A stretch of DNA of 64,000 nucleotides from Melioribacteraceae bacterium (lineage in GTDB: Bacteria > Bacteroidota > Ignavibacteria > Ignavibacteriales > Melioribacteraceae), in the NCBI GenBank assembly GCA_021739765.1, contig JAIPBD010000008.1:62001-126000 (forward strand), read 5' to 3'. The notes under the pieces are model-generated. The model was not told the DNA's origin, ran no database searches, and saw only the letters and a list, made by a program, of their open reading frames with translations. The position numbers were made by a program, and so were the translations under genes. Shown piece by piece: positions 54,931 to 63,028 of the stretch (positions within the stretch are counted from its first letter, which is position 1; each line of letters opens with the position of its first letter).

Positions 54931-57900
54931 ATGAAAATTACAGATGTAAGTTTAGAAAATAGAACGAGTGTTTTAATTCTTGTCGGAATTATTTTTCTCA
55001 CCGGAATTACTTCTTATATGTCACTTCCAAGAGAAGCCGCGCCGGATATTCAAATTCCTCTTGTTATAGTTTCAACTCCATATTTTGGGGTATCACCGGA
55101 AGATATCGAATCACTGATCACTCAACCGATCGAAAAAGAGCTGAACGCGATAAGTGAAGTCAAAACAATCTCTTCTTCATCTTTTGAGGGTTATTCCATT
55201 ATCCAATGCGAATTTGAAAGTGGATTTGATATTGACGAAGCACTGCAGAAAGTCCGCGATAAGGTTGATAAAGCTGAAGCGGATTTACCCGATGACGTTG
55301 AAAAACCGGAAATTATAGAGATTAACTTCTCCGAGTTTCCCATTGTTATTTTTAACATTACGGGAAGTGTCGGACTGGTAAAACTAAAAGATATCGCTGA
55401 TGATATTAAGGATGAAATTGAAAACATCGACGGAGTTTTGGAAGTTGACATCAGCGGTGGTTTGGAACGGGAAGTACAGGTTGATGTTGATATCAGAAAA
55501 CTTCAGCATTACAATATCAGATTTGATGACCTTATCAACGCCATCCGGAATGAAAATAATACAATTCCAGGCGGATCGATTGATGTAAACAATTCGAGTT
55601 TTCTCGTCCGTGTGCCCGGTGAGTTTGATAAACCATTTATCATCCAGGACTTAATAGTTAAGATGAAAGATGGTTATCCGATTTATGTTTCGGATGTCGC
55701 GGATGTTAATTACGCGTTCAAAACAAAAAATACTTATGCGAGATTAAATCAAAATGAATGTGTAACTGTTCAAGTTTCGAAGAAAGTTGGCGCGAACATT
55801 ATTGATATCGCGACCGATATTAAAACACTAATCAGTGATTACGATGAAATGTTGCCTGAGAATGTACAGTTTCAGTTAACGGTTGATCTGTCGAAAGATA
55901 TCGCAAGATCAGTTAGAAATCTTGAGAATAATATCTTTTCCGGATTGGTACTGGTTCTGATAGTTCTTTTCGCTTTGTTAGGATTAAGAAACGCTGTTTT
56001 TGTCGCGATCGCTATTCCGCTAAGTATGCTGATTTCATTCATTATTCTTTCGGCGCTCGGCATTACACTCAATTTTATTGTGTTATTTTCACTAATACTT
56101 GCGCTCGGAATGTTGGTTGATAACGCGATTGTAATTATTGAAAATATTTACAAGTACCTTGAAGAAGGAAGCACACTTATCGAAGCCGCAAAGCTGGGAT
56201 CGCGGGAAGTCGCTTGGCCGATAACAACATCAACGATGACAACATTGATGGCTTTTGGTCCGCTTTTGTTTTGGCCAGGAATCGTAGGCGATTTTATGCA
56301 ATATCTTCCTCTGACTTTAATTATAACTCTAAGTTCATCTTTATTTGTTGCTTTAGTTATAAATCCGGTTTTTGCGTCAAAGTTTATGAAACTTGAAGAT
56401 CCTGACTATAAACCGACAAGTGGACTCGGGAAAATAGTTTATCAATTCAAACGATTGAGTGATTATTTCTCCGTTGTGCTTTTACCCAAAACGATTGATC
56501 ATTACGAAACTTTTCTTCGTAAAGCTCTGGAACATAGAGGCTTGGTAATTCTTTCCGCATTTGGATCATTGATAGGAATTATGATGATTTATGGAGTATT
56601 GGGGCACGGAGTTGAATTTTTTCCGGAAACCGACCCTGAGCGAGTGTTTATCAATGTGGAAAGTCCGACCGGAACAAATGTTGAAATGTCAAATCGAATC
56701 GCGAAACAGATTGAGAACCAATTAAATCCGTTCTTGGAGACAGATGTTCGAGAATATGTGTCCAATGTCGGTTCCTCCAATAACCCGTTTGACGGCGGTA
56801 GTTCGACTCCTAACAAAAGTACGATAACCGTTCAGTTTATCGATTATAACGATCGTTCAAAACCTTCCAGTGAAACGATGAATGAAATTCGCACGGCAGT
56901 GGCGAACATCGCGGGCGCGGAAATTGAAGTTAAAAAAGAAGATAACGGCCCGCCTGTCGGTCCTCCGATCAATATTGAAATTATCGGCGAGGACTTCAAT
57001 CAGCTTGGTAAATTAACTGAAGCTGTGAAGGAGCGTATTAAAGGCATCGAAGGATTGGTTGATTTAAATGATAATTATGACGCCGGCCGCCCCGAAGTTA
57101 GAGTAATAATTGATCGGGAAAAAGCCGCTTTATATTCGATGAATACTTCGATGATCGCGAATAATCTCAGAACGGCCATTAATGGTTTTGAAGCATCAAA
57201 GTATCGAATTAACGAAGATGAGTATGATATTACAGTAAGATTAAAGGAAGATCAGCGAAAATCAGTTGATATTTTGGATAATATTAAAATTATCTACAAT
57301 AACAATCAGGGTAAAACATTAAATGTACCGTTATCATCCGTGGCTGAATTTAAATATGATACCGGACCGGGAGCGATTAGAAGGAAAGATTTGAAACGTG
57401 TTGTTACAATAACCGGAAATGTGGCAGCCGGTTACAACGCTAATGCTGTTCTTGATGTTGTGATGAACGATTTGTCTAATTTCCGGCTTCCACCCGATTA
57501 TAGAATCGATTACACCGGACAAAATGAAGAACAAGCCAAAGCAGCGGAATTTCTTACAAATGCTTTTTTGATTGCGTTTCTCGGGATTTTTCTAATTCTC
57601 GTTATTCAATTTAATTCGCTTGCTCAGCCTTTGATAATAATGACGGCAGTTCTAATCTCGCTTATCGGTGTTTTTATAGGTCTAATCGTATTTGCGATGC
57701 CTTTCGGAATCATTATGACCGGAATAGGCGTGATAAGTCTTGCGGGAGTTGTGGTAAACAACAACATCGTATTGATAGATTATATCAATATTTTAAGAAG
57801 AAGGGGAGAGACCATAAAAGAGGCTGTAATTCAAGGTGGTATTCGTAGATTCCGTCCCGTAACTTTAACGGCGATTACAACTATTTTGGGATTAATTCCG

Positions 57901-58104
57901 TTAACATTTGGATTTGGATTCGATATTTATTCATTCAGATTTGAAAGTGGCGGCGCCGATGCCGATTTCTGGAGATCGATGGGTGTCGCGGTTATTTTTG
58001 GTTTAATGTTCGGTACAATCCTAACCTTGATTATCGTTCCGGTTATATACTCCCTGGCTGCTGATTTGCCAAAATTATTCAAAAGAAAATCAAAAACCGC
58101 TTAG
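54931..58104 (+). CDS. RND-superfamily efflux permease
   Basis: 1057 aa, 12 helices and two large periplasmic loops, full length for AcrB-type pumps. Starts KITDVSLENRTSVLILVGIIFLTGITSYMSLPREAAPDIQIP. In helix 4 the usual VDDAI reads MLVDNAIVIIENI, so the second Asp is Asn, and the helix-10 Lys region reads GVVVNNNIVLIDYIN. This VDN/VNN type occurs widely in uncharacterised RND pumps and implies a proton-relay different from AcrB. Substrates unknown; drug or lipid export is more likely than metal because heavy-metal signature residues are absent. Its stop is followed within 7 bases by a MITE-like element. Confidence 0.92.
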   Translation: MKITDVSLENRTSVLILVGIIFLTGITSYMSLPREAAPDIQIPLVIVSTPYFGVSPEDIESLITQPIEKELNAISEVKTISSSSFEGYSIIQCEFESGFDIDEALQKVRDKVDKAEADLPDDVEKPEIIEINFSEFPIVIFNITGSVGLVKLKDIADDIKDEIENIDGVLEVDISGGLEREVQVDVDIRKLQHYNIRFDDLINAIRNENNTIPGGSIDVNNSSFLVRVPGEFDKPFIIQDLIVKMKDGYPIYVSDVADVNYAFKTKNTYARLNQNECVTVQVSKKVGANIIDIATDIKTLISDYDEMLPENVQFQLTVDLSKDIARSVRNLENNIFSGLVLVLIVLFALLGLRNAVFVAIAIPLSMLISFIILSALGITLNFIVLFSLILALGMLVDNAIVIIENIYKYLEEGSTLIEAAKLGSREVAWPITTSTMTTLMAFGPLLFWPGIVGDFMQYLPLTLIITLSSSLFVALVINPVFASKFMKLEDPDYKPTSGLGKIVYQFKRLSDYFSVVLLPKTIDHYETFLRKALEHRGLVILSAFGSLIGIMMIYGVLGHGVEFFPETDPERVFINVESPTGTNVEMSNRIAKQIENQLNPFLETDVREYVSNVGSSNNPFDGGSSTPNKSTITVQFIDYNDRSKPSSETMNEIRTAVANIAGAEIEVKKEDNGPPVGPPINIEIIGEDFNQLGKLTEAVKERIKGIEGLVDLNDNYDAGRPEVRVIIDREKAALYSMNTSMIANNLRTAINGFEASKYRINEDEYDITVRLKEDQRKSVDILDNIKIIYNNNQGKTLNVPLSSVAEFKYDTGPGAIRRKDLKRVVTITGNVAAGYNANAVLDVVMNDLSNFRLPPDYRIDYTGQNEEQAKAAEFLTNAFLIAFLGIFLILVIQFNSLAQPLIIMTAVLISLIGVFIGLIVFAMPFGIIMTGIGVISLAGVVVNNNIVLIDYINILRRRGETIKEAVIQGGIRRFRPVTLTAITTILGLIPLTFGFGFDIYSFRFESGGADADFWRSMGVAVIFGLMFGTILTLIIVPVIYSLAADLPKLFKRKSKTA

Positions 58105-58110
58105 CTTTTT

Positions 58111-58268
58111 TGGGGCTGTTTCAAATATTGGGAAGTGTAATGCTGAACTTGTCAGCGACAGGCAGAATGATTTTGGGATTTGTGTTTAGTCCAAAATTAA
58201 CACTTCGGGTTCCGGTTCAAAACTGTCAGCTGTTGAAGTTCCGGAATAATACATTTGAGACAGCCCCA
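58111..58268. mobile_element. 158-bp MITE-like element with 16-bp terminal inverted repeats
   Basis: Ends are TGGGGCTGTTTCAAAT (58111-58126) and ATTTGAGACAGCCCCA (58253-58268), inverted with one mismatch. GGGGCTGTCTCAAA-type tips resemble those of several IS families. The interior has a GCTGA-x5-TCAGC hairpin (58143-58157) and no coding capacity. A T-rich flank on each side leaves any target duplication ambiguous. It fills the gap between the RND gene and the DUF218 gene. Confidence 0.6.
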
Positions 58269-58275
58269 TTTTAAT

Positions 58276-59298
58276 ATGTCTAAATTAGATAGCATCAAAA
58301 AATATTCGCCCAAGATTCAGCAAATCTTTTCTTTTGTTTTCCTGGAACTCTTCACGCTATTTTTCTTTTTCTTTTTGAAATATCATATCAACCAATATTC
58401 GATTTATAATTTCAATCCATACTATTTTGGAAATTTCATAATCGGAATAATATCAATTATAAACATTCTTCTGATTTTAGTTATTTCCATCAGATATCCG
58501 AGATCGGATAAAAAGTCGACCGGGATACTGCACAGGTTTATCCTCATAAAATGCTCCGCTTTACTCATTGTGTTTCTGCTTGCCTTGCTTGGGATTCGTG
58601 ATACGGAAATGATGTGGGGCACTTTTTCATTAAACAAATTTGCGCCGGTATTATTCTTTTTTATTTATGTCGTCCTGTCTCTTTATCAAATGGTGGTTGC
58701 GGTATTTCTGGGGTTAAACAATAAAATCAACTTCCAAAAGACTCTCTATTCTTTCCTTGTTTTAGTATTTGTCTTTTTCATATTTACCTTTCTCAAAGTG
58801 AGCACTTCCGTTGATCAAACTAAAAGTATTAAAGCAGATTTTGGGATTATAATGGGTGCGGCCGTGTATCGTAATAACCTACCGAGTCCGTTATTTGAAG
58901 GGAGAATAAAAAAGGGGCTGGAATTATACAAATCTAAAAAAGTAAAAAAACTTCAAGTTACAGGTAATAATGCCCCGGGCGAAATCAGCGAAGCCCTTTC
59001 GGCTTCAAACTATCTTCGGAAATACGGAGTACATCAGAGCAGTATTCTTATTGAAGATAACAGCCGAACCACTGCGGATCAGCTAAAGTTTATCGAAAGT
59101 GAATTTGGTGGGAACGGAGCAAAACTGGTTATAATCTCCGACGAATTTCATTCGCAAAGAATATACGAAATGGCAAAGTTTTATCGTCTTGATATTTCTT
59201 GTGTAAATTCGGATTATGAATTAAAAACGGCTAAATTGCTATATTATCGACTTCGGGAAGCGATCGCTTTGATACTTTTTTGGCTTTTCGCGATGTGA
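58276..59298 (+). CDS. DUF218 (YdcF/SanA/ElyC-like) membrane protein
   Basis: 340 aa from ATG 58276; an in-frame TTG at 58255 falls inside the mobile element's terminal repeat and is rejected. About five N-terminal helices (to about 185) precede a DUF218 domain with IIMGAAVYRNNLPSPLFEGRIKKGLELYKS, LQVTGNN, SRTTADQLKFI and VIISDEFHSQRIYEMAKFY. E. coli relatives (SanA, ElyC) affect envelope integrity and lipid-carrier metabolism; precise chemistry is unknown. The MITE lies in its 5' leader, so its promoter may be supplied or blocked by the element. Confidence 0.87.
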   Translation: MSKLDSIKKYSPKIQQIFSFVFLELFTLFFFFFLKYHINQYSIYNFNPYYFGNFIIGIISIINILLILVISIRYPRSDKKSTGILHRFILIKCSALLIVFLLALLGIRDTEMMWGTFSLNKFAPVLFFFIYVVLSLYQMVVAVFLGLNNKINFQKTLYSFLVLVFVFFIFTFLKVSTSVDQTKSIKADFGIIMGAAVYRNNLPSPLFEGRIKKGLELYKSKKVKKLQVTGNNAPGEISEALSASNYLRKYGVHQSSILIEDNSRTTADQLKFIESEFGGNGAKLVIISDEFHSQRIYEMAKFYRLDISCVNSDYELKTAKLLYYRLREAIALILFWLFAM

Positions 59299-59366
59299 GA
59301 TTATTCTTCATTGTGCATTAAGAAAATATTAAGTTTTGTTTTACAATTTATTTTATCAGAAATAAG

Positions 59367-59906
59367 ATGTTACATTCGATGAACAATAAATCTAAATTTG
59401 TATTTGCCAATTTGAAAAAATCAAAACGCAGGATTCTAAGGGAAAAAAGTTTACAAGTCCTTTACGCATACGAGATGCAAGGGGAAGGGTTAACAAATCT
59501 CTCGAACGGAATTCTTGCTGAAATAACTGACCCTGAAAATAGAGAATTTGCGGTAGCACTAATTAACAAAGTCGTTGCCGAAAAACCCCTACTCGATGAA
59601 ATTATTAAAAAACGATTAGCCAATTGGGATATGGACCGTATCGCTTTGATAGATCGTTTATTGCTTCGCATCGGGATTGCCGAATTATTACACTTCGATG
59701 ATATCCCGCCTAAAGTTACCATTAATGAAGTAATTGAAATTGCTAAAGATTATAGTACTTCAAACAGCGGTAAATTTATTAACGGTATTTTAGACGCCGT
59801 GTTGAAAGAATTAGTTGATTCGGGTAAATTAGTTAAAACAGGCAGAGGGTTAGTTGATAAATCGTTCCAAACAAATCCAACCGGGACAGAATCAGAGCAA
59901 GTTTAA
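59367..59906 (+). CDS. nusB: Transcription antitermination factor NusB
   Basis: 179 aa from ATG 59367 (ATG 59379 is an alternative). KSKRRILREKSLQVLYAYEMQGEG, WDMDRIALIDRLLLRIGIAELLHFDDIPPKVTINEVIEIAKDYSTSNSGKFINGILDAVLKEL are the all-helical NusB fold, which binds boxA RNA with S10. About 30 residues follow the NusB domain (SGKLVKTGRGLVDKSFQT), and 53 bases of this tail overlap the start of the next gene in another frame. Confidence 0.93.
   Translation: MLHSMNNKSKFVFANLKKSKRRILREKSLQVLYAYEMQGEGLTNLSNGILAEITDPENREFAVALINKVVAEKPLLDEIIKKRLANWDMDRIALIDRLLLRIGIAELLHFDDIPPKVTINEVIEIAKDYSTSNSGKFINGILDAVLKELVDSGKLVKTGRGLVDKSFQTNPTGTESEQV
59844..59849 (+). promoter_or_regulatory. Shine-Dalgarno for the TTG start at 59854, inside nusB
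   Basis: AGAGGG 4 bases before TTG 59854. An in-frame TAG (59851-59853) directly precedes this codon, and no ATG or GTG is available near the N-terminus, so TTG is the only sensible start. Confidence 0.65.
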
Positions 59907-61167
59907 AGTCTTTATTTGGTCTCTTTACGACTTCGCGAATACTTCCTACGCGATTGTCGTAGTTACATTTCTTTTCGCGGTCTATTTCAAAAAAGTGATA
60001 GCTGAAGATCAACCGATCGGTGATCTTTATTGGAGCATCGGGACTAGCGTTTCAATGCTTATTACCGCGATAATATCTCCTATCCTCGGCGCAATTGCTG
60101 ATTATTCATTCGGCAAAAAACGATTTTTACTCTTCTTTACTTTAATCTGCATTGCCGGAACGGGATTAATGTATTTCCTCGAAGCAGGGATGATATTTTG
60201 GGCTTTAGTGTTGTTCATAATCTCAAATATTGGTTTCGAGGCCGGACTGGTTTTTTATGACGCTTTTCTGCCAGAAATCACAACCGAAAAAAATTATGGA
60301 AGAGTGAGCGGATATGGATTCGCGATGGGATACTTCGGTTCTCTCACGGTGTTAGGATTGGCATTCCCCTTCATTCAAAACGATATGATTAAGGAAACTT
60401 TCCCGCTCTCAGCTATATTTTTCCTTGTGTTCGCGCTTCCGCTGTTTTTTGTATTGAAGGATTTGCGTAAAGATCGCGAACCGGATGTCTCCTATGTAAA
60501 GATTGGTTTTAACCGTGTATACAATACGATCGCGCATCTCAAAACGTATAAAAATTTGGCGTACTTTTTACTGGCGTATTTCTTTTATATCGAAGGTGTA
60601 AACACCGTTATTTATTTCTCCGGGAATTACGCGAGCACAACGCTGAAATTTTCGATGCAGGAATTGATTGTATTTTTTATAATCGTTCAATCAACCGCAA
60701 TTCTCGGATCGGTCGTTTTTGGAATACTTTCGGATTCGATCGGACAAAAAAAATCTATTGTTATCTCTTTGTTCATCTGGATATTTACGATGTTGCTCGC
60801 ATTTTATACGAGTAATTCGGAATACTATTTAATGGTCTATTTCCGGGAAACATTCGGAATGGAAAGTATCGCTTTGTTAAAATACTCATTTTACTTTGTG
60901 GGAATTCTGGCGGGAAGCGTAATGGGAGCGACACAATCAACCAGCAGGAGTTTAATGAGTAAACTGACTCCCGAGGAGAAAAAAACCGAGTTTTTCGGAT
61001 TTTATTCATTCTTCGGGAAAAGCTCGGCAATTATGGGACCAGTTGTATTCGGGTTAGTCAGTTATTTAACGGGAAATCAAAGAATCGCCATTCTTTCAAT
61101 AATAATCTTTTTTATAGTCGGACTAATTCTTATTCGCAAAGTTAAGGATGATGAAGGAACGGATTGA
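59854..61167 (+). CDS. UMF1-type MFS transporter (Atg22-like family)
   Basis: 437 aa, 12 helices. VFIWSLYDFANTSYAIVVVTFLFAVYF is the signature start of UMF1/Atg22-like MFS proteins; GAIADYSFGKKRFLLFF and YDAFLPEITTEKNYGRVSGYGFAMGYFG are also typical, as is the late MGATQSTSRSLMSKLTPEEKKTEFFGFYSFFGK. Substrate unknown; the yeast relative exports amino acids from the vacuole. Start is TTG 59854, overlapping nusB by 53 bases. Confidence 0.88.
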   Translation: MINRSKQIQPGQNQSKFKVFIWSLYDFANTSYAIVVVTFLFAVYFKKVIAEDQPIGDLYWSIGTSVSMLITAIISPILGAIADYSFGKKRFLLFFTLICIAGTGLMYFLEAGMIFWALVLFIISNIGFEAGLVFYDAFLPEITTEKNYGRVSGYGFAMGYFGSLTVLGLAFPFIQNDMIKETFPLSAIFFLVFALPLFFVLKDLRKDREPDVSYVKIGFNRVYNTIAHLKTYKNLAYFLLAYFFYIEGVNTVIYFSGNYASTTLKFSMQELIVFFIIVQSTAILGSVVFGILSDSIGQKKSIVISLFIWIFTMLLAFYTSNSEYYLMVYFRETFGMESIALLKYSFYFVGILAGSVMGATQSTSRSLMSKLTPEEKKTEFFGFYSFFGKSSAIMGPVVFGLVSYLTGNQRIAILSIIIFFIVGLILIRKVKDDEGTD

Positions 61168-61190
61168 TTTTTAAGATATTGTCTTCATAT

Positions 61191-61301
61191 GTCGCATCTA
61201 CGAAGCTCTTTTGTAGATCGAAAAATCGGATTCTATAAACATGTCGTGGCTCTGCCACTACAGGGAATTGGTGAATTGTCGGATTTGCGAATTGACGAAT
61301 G
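61191..61301. repeat. Palindromic intergenic repeat, copy 1
   Basis: Starts GTCGCATCTACGAAGCTCTT and includes TTCTATAAACATGTC followed by the perfect hairpin GTGGC-TCT-GCCAC (61246-61258), then GAATTGGTGAATTGTCGGAT and a GAATTGACGAAT tail. The following bases to about 61350 continue as degenerate GAAT-rich octamers. No credible gene. Confidence 0.75.
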
Positions 61302-61375
61302 TAGGAATGGGGGAATCGGTGAATGAACGGATTGATGGATTGGAGAATTGTTCGTAATGTTGTTTGTTTTCGCAA

Positions 61376-61494
61376 GTCGCATGTACTAAACCCTTTTTTT
61401 AATCGAAAAATCGGATTCTATAAAAATATCGTGGCTCTGCCACTACAAGGAATTGGTGAATTGTCGGATTTGCGAATTAACGAATTTACGAATT
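61376..61494. repeat. Palindromic intergenic repeat, copy 2
   Basis: GTCGCATGTACTAAACCC, AATCGAAAAATCGGATTCTA and hairpin GTGGC-TCT-GCCAC (61431-61443), then the same GAATTGGTGAATTGTCGGAT segment and GAATTAACGAATTTACGAAT. Clear direct-repeat relation to copy 1. Confidence 0.75.
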
Positions 61495-61520
61495 GCTCAT
61501 GATGGTGTTTGTTTTCAAGA

Positions 61521-61665
61521 GTCGCATTTACGAAACTCTTTTTAATTCGAAAGATTAGAATCCTATGTATTTCAATATTCAGCTCCATCGGAGCGGCATA
61601 TTTATAGATATTTTGAAGAGCAAATAGAATTGAATTCCATCGGAACGGCATGTGATATTGCAAAA
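61521..61665. repeat. Palindromic intergenic repeat, copy 3 (composite, with reversed heads)
   Basis: Begins like the others (GTCGCATTTACGAAACTCTT) but then carries two different hairpin heads, GCTCC-ATC-GGAGC (61582-61594) and TTCC-ATC-GGAA (61635-61645). After the heads comes GGCATATTTATAGA or CGGCATGTGATA in the orientation opposite to the TATAAACATGTC of copies 1 and 4. It looks like head-to-head fusion of related units. Confidence 0.65.
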
Positions 61666-61690
61666 TTGAGGTTGAGAGTCGTGTTCACAT

Positions 61691-61860
61691 GTCGCATCTA
61701 CGAAGCTCTTTTGTAAATCGAAGAATATTATTCTATAAACATGTCGTGACTCTGCCACTGTGTGGAATTGTCGGATTTGCGAATTGACGAATTGACGCAT
61801 TGGCGAATGAAGGAATGGGGGAATCGGAGAATGCACGAATTTACGAATTGGCGAATTGGT
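61691..61860. repeat. Palindromic intergenic repeat, copy 4 with GAATT octamer tail
   Basis: GTCGCATCTACGAAGCTCTT and TTCTATAAACATGTC as in copy 1; the head GTGAC-TCT-GCCAC (61746-61758) has one mismatch. The tail 61764-61860 is a string of roughly 8-base units of the type ACGAATTG/GCGAATTG/GGGGAATCGG. Confidence 0.75.
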
Positions 61861-61942
61861 TGTGGCAAAATAATTAGATATGATGGTTGTACCGATCTTC
61901 AAAACCTTCTCGCGAGTCAGTAAAGCCTTTTCTGTACTTAAT

Positions 61943-62614
61943 CTATTTAATTCTTTTTATGTTATAATTAATCAAAATATAAATAACAGAGAAAGAGATT
62001 AATATCCAAAGAGTACTCCAAACATAAGCCCCGACACCTGTTATTGATTCAAGTTTTGAAGCATCGCTGTATAAAATTAATTCTTCGGATGAATCTTGCC
62101 AGACATCAATCAAAGTATACATTATGGATGCAAGCCCTAGATATTGAAACACAATTCTATTTACCTGTTCGGAGAAATATCGCGGCGAGAGGTTCATCAA
62201 TATCAAAATAATAAATGAGAAAATTATTGCCCGATAGTCATTAACCAGATTGACGACTGTTAATAACAGAATTACCGTTAAGATAATCGCTGCCACTTTT
62301 GATTTTTGTTTATCAAATGATGACATGAAAAGAATTACTCCGAGAATTACACTTCCAAAGTAACCGGCAAAAGCGATTAGAAATTCGTTACCTCCGGTTA
62401 AACTGCATCTTCCTCCGAGATTTTCAAAAATCTCGATAGAATGAATAGTCGAACCGGAGATTATTCCGATTAGGGCGTGACTAATTTCATGCACCAATAC
62501 TATGAATATTTTTATCGGGTACGAAAAAATACTATTCCAGGCAAACAACAAAATTAAAGTGCCGAGCAGCAATACAACTAATTCAATCCAAAGATTTGAT
62601 TTTTTTTTCTTCAC
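61943..62614 (-). CDS. M50B-like membrane zinc metallopeptidase
   Basis: 223 aa, GTG start at 62614. HEISH (H42, E43, H46) sits at the end of the first strong helix, followed by the small loop GRCSLTGGNEFLIAFAGYFGSVILGVILF, as in Peptidase_M50B proteins; an Asp in VNDYRA (D126) may be the third zinc ligand. About six helices, so an intramembrane protease-like role is suggested; substrate unknown. Stands alone on the reverse strand beside the repeat array, which runs past its 3' end. Confidence 0.82.
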   Translation of the reverse strand: MKKKKSNLWIELVVLLLGTLILLFAWNSIFSYPIKIFIVLVHEISHALIGIISGSTIHSIEIFENLGGRCSLTGGNEFLIAFAGYFGSVILGVILFMSSFDKQKSKVAAIILTVILLLTVVNLVNDYRAIIFSFIILILMNLSPRYFSEQVNRIVFQYLGLASIMYTLIDVWQDSSEELILYSDASKLESITGVGAYVWSTLWILISFSVIYILINYNIKRIK

Positions 62615-62762
62615 GTTGGTTTTTAATATTTAGAAATTCGAGAGGGAAATATAGACTGATCGTAACTAATAATGAACTGAGATGAATGATTTTTATCTTA
62701 TTTAATAAAGAATTTTTCATTCCAGAGTGAGAGAATTGTTACAAAAAAATACATAATTAAAG

Positions 62763-62791
62763 TTGCTTAATAGGTGAATTGTAGTTATAAT
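62763..62791 (+). promoter_or_regulatory. Sigma70-like promoter of tRNA-Val
   Basis: TTGCTT (62763-62768), 17-base spacer, TATAAT (62786-62791), 22 bases before the mature tRNA 5' end. Classical -35/-10 spacing. Confidence 0.55.
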
Positions 62792-62813
62792 TTGGCTTGA
62801 AATTTTGATGATT

Positions 62814-62888
62814 GGGAGTATAGCTCAGTTGGTTTAGAGCACCTGCCTTACAAGCAGGGGGTCCTTGGTTCGAATCCATGTACTCCCA
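62814..62888 (+). tRNA. tRNA-Val (anticodon UAC)
   Basis: Full cloverleaf: acceptor GGGAGTA/TACTCCC, D arm GCTC..GAGC, anticodon arm CCTGC-CTTACAA-GCAGG with anticodon TAC, T loop GGTTCGAATCC, discriminator A at 62888. The T stem has one T-T mismatch. CCA is not encoded (bases after the discriminator are CA). Confidence 0.96.
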
Positions 62889-62896
62889 CAATCTTT

Positions 62897-62924
62897 AGCC
62901 GTTGATTACTCTCACGGCTTTTTT
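62897..62924 (+). terminator. Terminator after tRNA-Val
   Basis: AGCCGT (62897-62902) pairs with ACGGCT (62914-62919) around an 11-base loop, followed by six T. It begins 9 bases after the tRNA. Confidence 0.8.
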
Positions 62925-62991
62925 CATGTCCGTATACTTCGAAGAAAATGCAAAATGTACATAATACCCTACACCATTAATAATAAGATGA

Positions 62992-63010
62992 TTGAAATTG
63001 ATAATTTCAA
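62992..63010. promoter_or_regulatory. Perfect 8-bp inverted repeat upstream of the glucan phosphorylase gene
   Basis: TTGAAATT-GAT-AATTTCAA, 18 bases before the ATG at 63029 and 9 before its SD (GGAG, 63020-63023). Operator or leader hairpin; no T-run, so not a terminator. Confidence 0.45.
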
Positions 63011-63028
63011 ACTGATTTTGGAGAATAA

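Noticed and set aside
54931-58104. Heavy-metal (CusA-type) RND pump
   Set aside because: No methionine-rich relay or CusA-like helix residues; the adaptor also lacks metal-binding Met clusters.
58255-58275. TTG start for the DUF218 gene
   Set aside because: The codon lies inside the terminal repeat of the mobile element; ATG 58276 starts the natural N-terminus.
61191-61870. CRISPR array
   Set aside because: Units are degenerate, of unequal spacing (about 115-185 bases) and repeated across their whole length; there are no unique uniform spacers and no cas genes.
61142-61902. Three reverse-strand reading frames of 77-107 residues over the repeat array
   Set aside because: They share near-identical peptide pieces only because the DNA repeats; composition is low-complexity (runs of RQFANS, FVHSP), there is no SD, and the hairpin units explain the sequence.
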